A program made the translations under genes and the position numbers. From Salinivirgaceae bacterium (lineage in GTDB: Bacteria; Bacteroidota; Bacteroidia; Bacteroidales; SZUA-534), in contig JAFVGW010000040.1 in NCBI GenBank assembly GCA_017474765.1, positions 124,001 through 188,000 on the forward strand: a stretch of 64,000 nt of DNA, written 5' to 3'. The stretch's first letter is position 1; every line of letters starts with the position of its first letter. The notes below the pieces were generated by a model, which did not search any database, was not told where the DNA came from, and worked only from the letters and a program-made list of their open reading frames with translations. Shown piece by piece: positions 27,271 to 34,802 of this stretch.

Positions 27271-27891
27271 ATGTCTCAAAAATATAAAGTTTTCTTTTTC
27301 GGAAACGTGCTGGTTTTCACCGACAGCCCCGAATTGCATCGCAAAACTACAATAATCTACAAATATTCGGGTGTGGAAGCGCTGAAGGATTTTCTTTTCG
27401 GATACGTTGAGAAGTGCAACAATCACCATATCAGAATTTTATGCGATAATAAAGAACAGTGCTGGAAGGATTTTTGCTCGCTGTTCGAAGTGCGGCGCGC
27501 GGCTGGCGGATTGGTTGTCAACGATAGCGGCAACTATCTGTTTATCAGGCGGCAAGGCAAGTGGGACATTCCCAAAGGTCACATTGAGCCAGGCGAGCAG
27601 AGCCGTGAGTGCGCTGTGCGCGAAGTGACGGAAGAGTGCGGTGTGGACGGCTTGGAAATTGAGCGCGCAATCTGCACCACCTATCACACGTATTATATTG
27701 GCAACCAGCCGATTCTGAAGTCAACCGATTGGTACTTAATGCGCTGCTCCAGCACGCCCGAACTGACGCCACAAACCGAGGAAGACATCACGCAGGCCGT
27801 ATGGGTTGCACCATCCGACGTCGATAATCTGCTGAAAGACAGTTTCTCATCGATTCCGGAAGTGATTAGACAGTTAGGAGTTAGAAATTAG
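27271..27891 (+). CDS. NUDIX hydrolase
   Basis: A 206-residue protein with a Bacteroidota-type N-terminal extension (YKVFFFGNVLVFTD) and a complete NUDIX box near residues 103-125: GHIEPGE, seven residues, then REVTEECGV. NUDIX enzymes cleave nucleoside diphosphates linked to another group; the substrate is not predictable here. The start codon is one base from the pyrE start on the other strand. The last six codons lie inside the first copy of a 21-nt tandem repeat that continues past the stop, so the C-terminus QLGVRN is repeat-encoded. Confidence 0.88.
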   Translation: MSQKYKVFFFGNVLVFTDSPELHRKTTIIYKYSGVEALKDFLFGYVEKCNNHHIRILCDNKEQCWKDFCSLFEVRRAAGGLVVNDSGNYLFIRRQGKWDIPKGHIEPGEQSRECAVREVTEECGVDGLEIERAICTTYHTYYIGNQPILKSTDWYLMRCSSTPELTPQTEEDITQAVWVAPSDVDNLLKDSFSSIPEVIRQLGVRN

Positions 27892-27963
27892 AAGTTAGGA
27901 GTTAGAAATTAGAAGTTAGGAGTTAGAAATTAGGATTTAGGAATTAGAATTTAGGAATTAGGA
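27873..27963 (+). repeat. Tandem 21-nt repeat after the NUDIX gene
   Basis: Three near-perfect 21-base units (27873-27893, 27894-27914, 27915-27935), each starting GTTAGGAGTTAGAAATTAG, are followed by degenerate units to about 27963. The first copy encodes the end of the NUDIX protein and its stop. The 15-mer GGAGTTAGAAATTAG also occurs at 4908-4922. Confidence 0.85.
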
Positions 27964-28007
27964 TTGAAAAGAGAAAGTTTAGAAGTTGAGAATGATTAGT
28001 TCTCTAA

Positions 28008-28051
28008 ACAGCGAAGCGACTCACCTTCTCAACAGCGAAGCGACTCACCTT
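28008..28051 (+). repeat. Two direct copies of a 20-nt sequence
   Basis: ACAGCGAAGCGACTCACCTT occurs at 28008-28027 and again at 28032-28051, a 24-base period. ACCGATTAAACAA-type units follow to about 28100. The block lies between the NUDIX and lnb genes, and no other gene is visible there. Confidence 0.85.
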
Positions 28052-28101
28052 TTAGACGATTCACCGATTAAACAATTCACCAGTTAACCGATTAAACAAC
28101 A

Positions 28102-29256
28102 ATGAAAAAAATATTGATAATCAGCCTTATCGCAACCCTGTTCGCCACCATCGCAGAAGCGCAGCCCGTGCAGTTGAGTGAGCGGTCGTACATTGAGGTT
28201 TACACTTGTGCGCCGGGCAACCAACTCTACTCGCAGTTCGGACACACGGCCATCGGAGTTTTCGACCACCAGCTCGGCATCGACGAGGTGTTCAACTATG
28301 GCACCTTCAGTTTCAACACACCGCATTTCTACCTCAAATTCTGCGCCGGGAAGTTGCTTTATCAACTCACATCGGAATCGTTCAGCCAGTTTGTCTATTC
28401 GTATGAGCGGCGCGGACGGCAAGTTGTGGGGCAAAGGCTCAATTTGACGCTCGCCCAACGGCAGCATCTTTTCGACTTGCTGAGCGAAAACTGTCTGCCC
28501 GAAAACTGTGATTATCAGTACGATTTCTTTTTCGACAACTGTGCCACACGGGTGCTCGATATGCTCTACCGCGCGTTTGGTGACTCGCTCACCTACATCG
28601 CCTCCGACACACTGCCTCTGCCAACAATGCGCGACTGCATCCATCCGTATCTTGCTGGCAGCCAATGGACAAAAGCTGGCATCGACCTTGTGCTGGGTTC
28701 CATCACCGACCGCCGCGCCACCACCCGCCAGCAGTCGTTCATCCCCGACAAACTGCACGATTATCTTGCAGAATGTCAGATAGACACATTGCCGCTGGTT
28801 TTGCAAACGCGCACCATTGTCGAGCCGACAATTGTGTATGACCACACACCATGGTTACTGTCACCAATACTAATTTTAAGCCTGCTGATGATTGCCGTTG
28901 TTATTATGACATTCCGCTTGCCAGCAACCGCGCTCGTGATTTTCGACCGCATCTATTTTGGAATAATCGGCCTAATGGGGCTCCTGATAACGCTTCTGTG
29001 GTTCGCCACCGACCACGGCGCCACCGTTGGCAACCTCAATATGCTGTGGGCGTCACCGCTGTTTCTGGTCTATATTTTCACCATCGGGAACGCCGAAAGA
29101 CAATGGCATAAATGGCTGCGAATCATCCTGATAGCAGGAAACGGCATAATGATTTTCGGCTTTCTGCTTCCGCAGAGTTTCAATTTGTGCTTCTATCCGC
29201 TTGTGGCGGCCTCGCTGGTGAGGTTGGTTGTGACAAAGAAACCTCAACTGCGCTGA
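28102..29256 (+). CDS. lnb: DUF4105 membrane protein, probable lipoprotein N-acyltransferase Lnb
   Basis: A 384-residue protein. A signal peptide (MKKILIISLIATLFATIAEA) precedes a periplasmic DUF4105 domain with thiol-enzyme-like motifs: Cys36 and His48 in CAPGNQLYSQFGHTAI, and Cys147 in FFDNCATR. About five membrane helices follow from residue 250. This layout matches Lnb of Bacteroides, which adds the third acyl chain to lipoproteins in place of Lnt; the assignment rests on family architecture. It fits a genome rich in lipoproteins. The 3' end overlaps the convergent rlmB gene by 13 bases. Upstream is the repeat block 27873-28090. Confidence 0.78.
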   Translation: MKKILIISLIATLFATIAEAQPVQLSERSYIEVYTCAPGNQLYSQFGHTAIGVFDHQLGIDEVFNYGTFSFNTPHFYLKFCAGKLLYQLTSESFSQFVYSYERRGRQVVGQRLNLTLAQRQHLFDLLSENCLPENCDYQYDFFFDNCATRVLDMLYRAFGDSLTYIASDTLPLPTMRDCIHPYLAGSQWTKAGIDLVLGSITDRRATTRQQSFIPDKLHDYLAECQIDTLPLVLQTRTIVEPTIVYDHTPWLLSPILILSLLMIAVVIMTFRLPATALVIFDRIYFGIIGLMGLLITLLWFATDHGATVGNLNMLWASPLFLVYIFTIGNAERQWHKWLRIILIAGNGIMIFGFLLPQSFNLCFYPLVAASLVRLVVTKKPQLR

Positions 29257-30005
29257 CGCACAACCTCATACATCAGAACGGCGGCGGCGGCTGACACGTT
29301 AAGCGATTCAATGCTGCCAAGAATCGGGATTTTAACCAATGGCTCGCAAAGGCGCATCACGTCGTCGCTCAAGCCGGTGTCCTCCGCTCCCATCACAAGG
29401 CAAAGCGGCCCCGTAAGATTCTGATTATAATAGAGATTCTCGGTCTTTTCGGTGGCGCCGCAAATGATGAGGCCCGAATCCATAAGGGTTTGCAGAGTTT
29501 TCTTCATCGACGAGGTGCGGCAGATTGGAACTTTGTGCAAGGCTCCGGCCGAGGTTTTGACAGCATCGGGGCCAATGCGCGACGCACCCTTTTCGGGCAC
29601 CACAATGGCATCGACTCCGGCGCACTCCGCCGAGCGCACAATGGCTCCGAAATTGCGGACATCGGTAACACCGTCGAGCGCAACCACAAACGGCATCCTT
29701 CCCTCGTCAAACACCTGAGCCACAACATCTTCAATCTGGCAGAAAGCAATCGGCGACATCAACGCTATGACTCCCTGGTGGTTTTTGCGGGTAATGCGGT
29801 CGAGGCGCTCAATGGGCACACGCTGAACCGGAATGCGATTCTCGCGAATGAGTTCCGTAAGTTCCTGTGTCAGTTCATTGTTCTGGCCAATCTTCATCAA
29901 AATTTTATCGACCTGCTTGCCAAATCTGATAGCCTCAATTATGGCTCGGATTCCGAAAATATAATCGTCGGTGTGGCGGTTCTGGTTTTGCTGTTCCATC
30001 TGCAT
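29244..30005 (-). CDS. rlmB: TrmH/SpoU-family RNA 2'-O-methyltransferase, RlmB-like
   Basis: About 253 residues with an N-terminal substrate-binding domain (IFGIRAIIEAI) and a SPOUT catalytic domain. Motifs visible are LDGVTDVRNFGAIVRSAECAGVDAI (motif 1), LVMGAEDTGLS (motif 2) and IPILGSIESLNVSAAAAV (motif 3). RlmB methylates G2251 of 23S rRNA in E. coli; the exact target of this homologue is inferred. The start is placed at 30005 because the upstream in-frame codon at 30023 overlaps the -7 box; 29999 is also possible. It overlaps the convergent lnb gene at 29244-29256. Confidence 0.9.
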   Translation of the reverse strand: MQMEQQNQNRHTDDYIFGIRAIIEAIRFGKQVDKILMKIGQNNELTQELTELIRENRIPVQRVPIERLDRITRKNHQGVIALMSPIAFCQIEDVVAQVFDEGRMPFVVALDGVTDVRNFGAIVRSAECAGVDAIVVPEKGASRIGPDAVKTSAGALHKVPICRTSSMKKTLQTLMDSGLIICGATEKTENLYYNQNLTGPLCLVMGAEDTGLSDDVMRLCEPLVKIPILGSIESLNVSAAAAVLMYEVVRQRS

Positions 30006-30020
30006 AAGTTTAAGAATGCG

Positions 30021-30028
30021 CAAAAATA
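30021..30028 (-). promoter_or_regulatory. Minus-strand -7 box (TATTTTTG) for rlmB
   Basis: An exact TAnnTTTG match on the minus strand, 15 bases before the start at 30005. It excludes the longer start at 30023. Confidence 0.55.
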
Positions 30029-30168
30029 GCAGATTTTCAGGTTCGAAATAATTGGAACATCAATTTCAGCCAAATAGCGCCAATCACTTTCGAAATATCA
30101 GCCACGCAATAAAAGCTCAGCGGCTGCGTATTATTTTGTACACCGAAAATTCCCAACAAAGGCGGAAT

Positions 30169-30202
30169 TTTGATGGAGGTTTAATTAAAAATTATAGTTT
30201 TG
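30169..30202 (+). promoter_or_regulatory. Promoter with TTTG and TAGTTTTG boxes
   Basis: A -33 TTTG (30169-30172) is separated by 22 bases from the -7 box (30195-30202), close to the Bacteroidetes consensus. It lies 45 bases before the ATG at 30248. Nothing else is seen between 30029 and 30168. Confidence 0.6.
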
Positions 30203-30247
30203 CACCGGCTTTCTGGACAATCAGACAGTCATACTAATGATAAACAG

Positions 30248-30961
30248 ATGAAAAAACTTTTATTGATTGCGCTGTTGTTTGTTGCGGCATTTTCGTCGGC
30301 AAACGCGCAAACCGAGGAGTATATAACGATAGGTATCAACGGCGGCGTGGTGAACAACATCAACGGTTTCAGACAAGATCCCGAGGAAGAAGACCCGATT
30401 GTGAAAGAATACAAAAACGGCATGCCTGGCTACAATGTGGCCATCGACCTTGGTATCCGCACAAGCGACAAAACACGCTTCCGTATTGAATTTGAGCATG
30501 AGGAGTTCCACTACAAGGCCATTTGGGATACGGCACAAATTCCTGCCGCATCGTACTGCCCGCTCAAAACCAAGGTAAAAGTCTGGAACATGGGCGTCAA
30601 CCTCCGCTTCGACTACAAGATTGCCGAAAGCGAGAAATGGAAAGTGTTTGTATCGCCAGGTCTTTTGTGGGAGTTCAACATCGACCGCGAGTCGAAGAAC
30701 TTTCTGCGCACGGAAGAAGACAACAAGTTGATGTATAGCCGCCGCAAGGTAAGTTACAAGAACTACAAGGAAATTGCCTACCAAAACCCGAACCACATTT
30801 TGGGCGGCAATGTTCAGTTGCTCTGCAAATACAAGATTGCCAAGCACATCGCTCTCACCTTGACACCTGAATATTACATATATTTCCGCCCGATTGTTAA
30901 GGACAACACTGCACCTTACATGCGCATGACGCTGAACGGCGGTTTAGAGTTCAACTTCTAA
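30248..30961 (+). CDS. Outer-membrane beta-barrel-like protein of unknown function
   Basis: A 237-residue protein with signal peptide MKKLLLIALLFVAAFSSANA. The mature part has alternating strands (ITIGINGGVVNNINGF, YNVAIDLGIRTSDKTRFRIEFEHEEF) and ends with an aromatic terminal strand (MTLNGGLEFNF), as outer-membrane barrel proteins do. Size would suit a barrel of about eight strands. It is monocistronic, with its own promoter and terminator. The start at 30248 is chosen because the longer frame from 30200 overlaps the -7 box. No specific family or function is recognised. Confidence 0.7.
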   Translation: MKKLLLIALLFVAAFSSANAQTEEYITIGINGGVVNNINGFRQDPEEEDPIVKEYKNGMPGYNVAIDLGIRTSDKTRFRIEFEHEEFHYKAIWDTAQIPAASYCPLKTKVKVWNMGVNLRFDYKIAESEKWKVFVSPGLLWEFNIDRESKNFLRTEEDNKLMYSRRKVSYKNYKEIAYQNPNHILGGNVQLLCKYKIAKHIALTLTPEYYIYFRPIVKDNTAPYMRMTLNGGLEFNF

Positions 30962-30983
30962 ACAAAATCAAACATTTACATAT

Positions 30984-31012
30984 AAGCCTATCGATTTTCG
31001 GTAGGCTTTTTT
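30984..31012 (+). terminator. Intrinsic terminator of the barrel-protein gene
   Basis: AAGCCTATCGA pairs with TCGGTAGGCTT (one G-U pair) across a short T loop and ends in six T residues. Confidence 0.88.
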
Positions 31013-31083
31013 GTTGCTGTCACGAATGCCGAAGGAGAAACATCACGAAAAACCAATATCTTCACCACCAAAACCGACAGGAA

Positions 31084-31632
31084 ATGAATGGTCAGATTAC
31101 GATTTTGGACAAACCGTCGCTGCGGCGAATGGTGGGACAGTTGAAGAAACTGTTGACCGAAGGCGAAAAGCGGCGGCAAGCCGACAGCTTGTTTGCGCAA
31201 ATTGAACAACTTCAGCAATTTAAAGCCGCCACCGATATTGCCGTCTATTGGTCGCTCGACGACGAGATTGACACTCACCGTTTTATTGAAAAATGGTTCA
31301 ATCGGAAACGGATTTGGCTGCCCGTGATTGTGGGTGACGATTTGATTTTCAGGCAATTCGAAGGTACTGACCGAATGACTGCGGGCGCATTCGGAATTCT
31401 GGAACCAACGGGGCGGCAACTCGACAATGTAGCGCAAATCGGGCTGATAATTGTTCCTGGCGTGGCCTTCGACTTGCAAAACAACCGTATGGGGCGCGGC
31501 CGCGGCTTCTACGACCGTCTGCTGGCCAATTCAAAGGCATACAAAATCGGCGCCGCATACAGTTGCCAGATTTTCAGCCAGATACCTACAGAAGAGACTG
31601 ACATTCCAATGGATTTGGTGGTTGGCGGATAA
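31084..31632 (+). CDS. 5-formyltetrahydrofolate cyclo-ligase family protein
   Basis: A 182-residue protein that converts 5-formyl-THF to 5,10-methenyl-THF with ATP by family assignment. The basic N-terminal segment (KPSLRRMVGQLKKLL) and the C-terminal signature (IIVPGVAFDLQNNRMGRGRGFYDRLL) are clear. Length matches the family. The in-frame ATG at 31084 is the natural start. It converges with the XRE-regulator gene on a shared hairpin. No operon partner is visible. Confidence 0.9.
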   Translation: MNGQITILDKPSLRRMVGQLKKLLTEGEKRRQADSLFAQIEQLQQFKAATDIAVYWSLDDEIDTHRFIEKWFNRKRIWLPVIVGDDLIFRQFEGTDRMTAGAFGILEPTGRQLDNVAQIGLIIVPGVAFDLQNNRMGRGRGFYDRLLANSKAYKIGAAYSCQIFSQIPTEETDIPMDLVVGG

Positions 31633-31633
31633 A

Positions 31634-31675
31634 CGCAAAAAGCACGAAATGTTTTACGATTCCGTGCTTTTCGCG
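31634..31675. terminator. Shared hairpin terminator between convergent genes
   Basis: CGCAAAAAGCACG (31634-31646) pairs with CGTGCTTTTCGCG (31663-31675) with one mismatch. A- and T-runs in the arms allow use in either direction. Confidence 0.7.
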
Positions 31676-31695
31676 TGTTAGTTGTTTAAAGTGTT

Positions 31696-31911
31696 CTAGC
31701 CAACAGATTCGTCTTTGTACTCAAGTATGTCACCTGGCTGACAATCAAGGGCTTTGCAGATAGCATCGAGAGTTGAGAATCGGACTGCCCGCACCTTGCC
31801 CGTCTTAAGCAGCGATAGGTTTGCCTGCGTAATGCCAATCTGTTCCGCCAACGCCTGCGACGATATTTTGCGTTTGGCCATCATCACATCCAAATTCACT
31901 ATTATGCCCAT
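31696..31911 (-). CDS. XRE/YozG-type helix-turn-helix regulator
   Basis: A 71-residue Cro/CI-type DNA-binding protein. The helix-turn-helix covers about residues 12-45 (ISSQALAEQIGITQANLSLLKTGK), followed by STLDAICKALDCQPGDILEY, the standard closing segment of YozG-like regulators. It lies 12 bases downstream of the DUF2975 gene on the same strand. That pairing recurs in many bacteria, where the small regulator and the membrane protein appear to act as one unit. It probably regulates its own operon; the operator was not identified. Confidence 0.9.
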   Translation of the reverse strand: MGIIVNLDVMMAKRKISSQALAEQIGITQANLSLLKTGKVRAVRFSTLDAICKALDCQPGDILEYKDESVG

Positions 31912-31923
31912 AATATCAATCAG

Positions 31924-32679
31924 TTAAACGGTTAAATCAACATCTTCTTTCAGGTCTTTGCCCATACTGAATATCTGCGACAAGAGCATAAGACCCGTGC
32001 CTGCTATAAGCCACGCGCGACCATTTATCGGGCCGAAAACCACCTGATAATCCTCAAATTGGATACCGCAAGTCATAAAGTAGCCATATATCTGCCAAAT
32101 GAATCGGACAACAAAGAATATTGTCATCAAAATGCCCAAGCGCTCAAGGTCAACCGTCATTTGCGACACAAATATATTCCCCTTGCGAATGTTTCTAATC
32201 ACCCTTATAATCAATCGTATAACCCATATCAAACCGACAAGGTAAACAATAGCAATTACTATAGTTAAAACCGACATTTTGACAAAAACATTTCTTGTTG
32301 TCCGAAATAGGAGTCTCGCTTTTCCTATGTACATCAGACCACTAGTTGTTGAGTTGGTCGCGTAAATAATCGGTGAGTTGGTGTGGCTACGTTTTCGCAG
32401 ATTCACGTCGAACCACATAGGGTGTGAATTCTTGGTTATCGATACACCAACTGTGTCAATTTTGCCCAACGAATCGGCAACAACCTGATAGGTGGTGTCC
32501 GATTTAGTTGTAACCAACGGGTTGGCATCGCGCTCAACAGTCGGCATACTATCGGCATTATCGTGGATATAGCGGCGTGAATAGTGTGGTTTGTCTGTGG
32601 GTGTGAACACTGCAAAGACAACAACGAACAGGATTGAAAACAGGAACAGTCCTGAGTAGATTTTAAGTTTTTTGCTCAT
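31924..32679 (-). CDS. DUF2975 membrane protein
   Basis: A 251-residue inner-membrane protein. It has an N-terminal helix (LFLFSILFVVVFAVF), a polar external stretch of about 90 residues, then three more hydrophobic segments. It ends with the DUF2975 closing pattern (FSMGKDLKEDVDLTV). It is the upstream gene of an operon with the YozG-type regulator. The function of DUF2975 is not established; a signal-sensing partner of the regulator is plausible. The external loop is longer than in most family members. Confidence 0.85.
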   Translation of the reverse strand: MSKKLKIYSGLFLFSILFVVVFAVFTPTDKPHYSRRYIHDNADSMPTVERDANPLVTTKSDTTYQVVADSLGKIDTVGVSITKNSHPMWFDVNLRKRSHTNSPIIYATNSTTSGLMYIGKARLLFRTTRNVFVKMSVLTIVIAIVYLVGLIWVIRLIIRVIRNIRKGNIFVSQMTVDLERLGILMTIFFVVRFIWQIYGYFMTCGIQFEDYQVVFGPINGRAWLIAGTGLMLLSQIFSMGKDLKEDVDLTV

Positions 32680-32719
32680 AGTAGTATGTTTTATTGTTTA
32701 ACGATAAATAATTACTGCA

Positions 32720-32727
32720 CAAAAATA
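32720..32727 (-). promoter_or_regulatory. Minus-strand -7 box (TATTTTTG) for the DUF2975-XRE operon
   Basis: An exact TAnnTTTG match on the minus strand, 40 bases before the start at 32679. The sequence between it and 32865 is AT-rich and shows no gene. Confidence 0.55.
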
Positions 32728-32865
32728 ATTAAATTTTGATATTCGCAATAAAAAACAGAAAAATTTTATCGTTTTTCGATAATTATTTTTCGAATAATAT
32801 AAATGCACTTATATCATTGCCCTTTCGAAAACTCAAACTATTCTTCAATAGTTGTGACAAAAAAA

Positions 32866-32923
32866 CCGTATATACTGAGGAAATGTGCTCTAAAATCATA
32901 CATTTCCGCACATTATACGTAAT
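32866..32923. repeat. 58-nt palindromic repeat A flanking the ATPase gene
   Basis: CGTATA (32867-32872) pairs with TATACG (32914-32919), and TGAGGAAATGT pairs with ACATTTCCGCA with one mismatch. The 58-base block aligns without gaps to 34396-34453 with 45 identities; most differences lie in the loop. It sits 7 bases after the ATPase stop codon. Confidence 0.88.
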
Positions 32924-32930
32924 GACTCAT

Positions 32931-34355
32931 TCATTCAAAAAGTTGATTAACAACAATTTGATTTTGAATCTCGTTTGCAAAATTACCTGGCAAAATGCCA
33001 TTGGTTGTAATTATTGTCAGGACAACCGATTTGCGCGTATGCGTCTGCTCAATAAAAGTCTGTCGGCGGTTTTCCAACTTATAGAATTCATCTTCAGTCA
33101 GGCGATATTTCCCTTTGCAATATTTTATCTCACAAAGATTTATAACATCGTCGCTGCGATTTATGAGCAAATCAATTTGAACACCTTGGGCATCTTTCGT
33201 GTTTTTGGGCGGACGGTAGAACCACGAGTGTACCGAACTAATGACGGCATTGAACCCCAAAGCCCGCTTTATCTGCTCAATATGCAGCAGACAAACCCGT
33301 TCGAAAGCAAGGCCTGTCCACGCGTTATATGTGGGTGTGTTTATGCTTGCCGACCAAAAATGCGGATTCGAGCCGCCATTGGCCTCCATAAATGCGTAAT
33401 AGAAGAGCGTAAAATTGTCAATGAGTTGATATACCGCGTTTTTAGATTTGTTGCCCATATAATTGAACTTGCGCACAAAGTCAGATTGCTCAAGTTCGGT
33501 CAGGGCACGCGCAAAAGTCGCATTGTCGTCCAAGCCTGTTTCTTTCAAAATAGAATCGCGCGCAAGCCCAGACTTATTACTACTCAAGGCTTTAATGATA
33601 GCAATATGCGGTTCGGGGTTGCGGAAAAGCGACCGATAGAGAGCACCGAACTCATTGGACAATTCGCCCGAGGACGTAAAAAACAGTCTATCAATGTTTT
33701 CGCTCAAACTTGCGCCCTGTTCCAACAACGACCAATAATATGGCACACCGCCCATAACCATATATGCCTCAACAACTTGCTGCCGTGTAAGTGCAAGTTT
33801 GCGACTTTTCGAATACTCCTCACACTCCTTGAGGTTAAACGGTTTGAGATAGATTTGCTTTGTTATACGATTATGAAGTCCCCCGTAATTGTTTATCAAC
33901 TTATTGATAATCCACGACGTAGCGCTACCACAAACAATCAGCACAATATCGGTTCGGGCCGACGCCCACGCATTCCAAAAGTGCTCTAACGCCCTGATAA
34001 AGTTCGATTTGGGCGTATCGAGCCACGGCATCTCATCAATAAATACCAACTTTTTCTTATCGGGCGACGCGGCAAGAAGTTTTTCCAGCAAATGAAAGGC
34101 ATCGCGCCACGTGCGAGGTGCGGCAAAACGCTCAAGCCCCTGCTCTTTAAGCGATTTGCAAAACTCGCTCAACTGTTCGGGCATTCCAGCCCCCGACAAG
34201 CCAGTGTGCTGAAATGTGAATTTGTACTTAAACGTTTCTCGGATTAGGAACGTTTTTCCAACTCTGCGCCGCCCGTAAACCGCCGCAAATTCCGACTGCT
34301 TCGACTTTAAAAGGTCTTTAAGCCGCTTTTGTTCAGCCTTTCTGCCAACAATCAT
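32931..34355 (-). CDS. AAA/STAND-like ATPase with C-terminal DUF234-type nuclease-like domain
   Basis: A 474-residue protein of the archaeal-type ATPase family. Walker A is GRRRVGKT (28-35) and Walker B is KKLVFIDEMPW (D107, E108). A winged-helix-like middle part follows (GLARDSILKETGLDD). The C-terminal domain resembles DUF234, with a PD-(D/E)XK-like pattern (AFERVCLLHIEQI, QIDLLINRSDDVINLCEIKYCKG). These ATPases occur in multiple copies in Bacteroidota and have no firm function; defence, transposition or selfish-element roles have all been suggested. Here the gene is bracketed by two palindromic repeats (32866 and 34396). The nuclease-like reading is inference. Confidence 0.82.
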   Translation of the reverse strand: MIVGRKAEQKRLKDLLKSKQSEFAAVYGRRRVGKTFLIRETFKYKFTFQHTGLSGAGMPEQLSEFCKSLKEQGLERFAAPRTWRDAFHLLEKLLAASPDKKKLVFIDEMPWLDTPKSNFIRALEHFWNAWASARTDIVLIVCGSATSWIINKLINNYGGLHNRITKQIYLKPFNLKECEEYSKSRKLALTRQQVVEAYMVMGGVPYYWSLLEQGASLSENIDRLFFTSSGELSNEFGALYRSLFRNPEPHIAIIKALSSNKSGLARDSILKETGLDDNATFARALTELEQSDFVRKFNYMGNKSKNAVYQLIDNFTLFYYAFMEANGGSNPHFWSASINTPTYNAWTGLAFERVCLLHIEQIKRALGFNAVISSVHSWFYRPPKNTKDAQGVQIDLLINRSDDVINLCEIKYCKGKYRLTEDEFYKLENRRQTFIEQTHTRKSVVLTIITTNGILPGNFANEIQNQIVVNQLFE

Positions 34356-34395
34356 AACAACTCATCTTTTAAACGTTGCAATATGCGAAAAAACT

Positions 34396-34453
34396 CCGTA
34401 TAAACTGAGGAAATGTATATAATTTTCACACATTTCCTCACATTATATGCAAT
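34396..34453. repeat. 58-nt palindromic repeat B flanking the ATPase gene
   Basis: TGAGGAAATGT (34406-34416) and ACATTTCCTCA (34430-34440) form a perfect 11-base inverted repeat with a 13-base loop. The outer arms CGTATA and TATATG match with one mismatch. It lies 41 bases upstream of the ATPase start and matches repeat A at 45 of 58 positions. The AT-rich remainder to 34590 shows nothing else. Confidence 0.88.
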
Positions 34454-34591
34454 ATAAATTCAACTTAAATCATTATATTGCAATAACATAAGCTATCAAA
34501 TTCTCACAAGATTTATCTACTAAATTTTAACAACATAATTACATATAAAAATATACCCGACACCAATATTTCATTTTCCCAACATAAATAT

Positions 34592-34599
34592 TACTTTTG
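34592..34599 (+). promoter_or_regulatory. Bacteroidetes -7 box (TACTTTTG) for the threonine operon
   Basis: An exact TAnnTTTG match. Transcription would begin near 34605, about 20 bases before the leader ATG at 34626 and about 200 bases before thrA. Confidence 0.65.
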
Positions 34600-34625
34600 C
34601 GCTGTTTCAAAAAAAAACGAAGCAA

Positions 34626-34745
34626 ATGCTTGTACTAAACAACATAAACAGAGGGATTTCCACTACGGGCGCACCATCGACGCGGTGCACAATCGCCTAC
34701 ATTCCTTCGACCACAACCACTACCCCTTGCGGGGGTCGAATGTGA
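34626..34745 (+). CDS. Threonine-operon leader peptide (39 codons)
   Basis: An open frame of 39 codons plus TGA lies between the predicted promoter (34592) and thrA (34803). Nine codons are Thr and four are Ile. Codons 29-33 (34710-34724) are five consecutive Thr codons, giving PSTTTTTPC. E. coli ThrL likewise is a short Thr/Ile-rich peptide that makes ribosome stalling report charged tRNA levels. The Thr run overlaps the left arm of an inverted repeat (34706-34740). The composition and position make chance unlikely, but translation is not shown by sequence alone, and no strong T-run follows the hairpin. Confidence 0.75.
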   Translation: MLVLNNINRGISTTGAPSTRCTIAYIPSTTTTTPCGGRM

Positions 34746-34755
34746 TATGTGGTTT
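34671..34755 (+). promoter_or_regulatory. Candidate attenuator structures of the thr leader
   Basis: GCACC (34671-34675) pairs with GGTGC (34684-34688). TTCGACC (34706-34712) pairs with GGTCGAA (34734-34740), enclosing the Thr codons. ACCACA (34710-34715) could instead pair with TGTGGT near 34748-34753. These are mutually exclusive options of the kind used in attenuation. No canonical U-run terminator follows, so the mechanism may differ from the E. coli one. Confidence 0.5.
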
Positions 34756-34802
34756 CAGCAATTTTACAAGTATTTTACTAATCTATTAAAAATCAATTTA
34801 TT

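Noticed and set aside
32736..33989. 417-codon plus-strand open frame opposite the ATPase gene
   Set aside because: It crosses palindromic repeat A, and the minus-strand frame has clear Walker A and B motifs.
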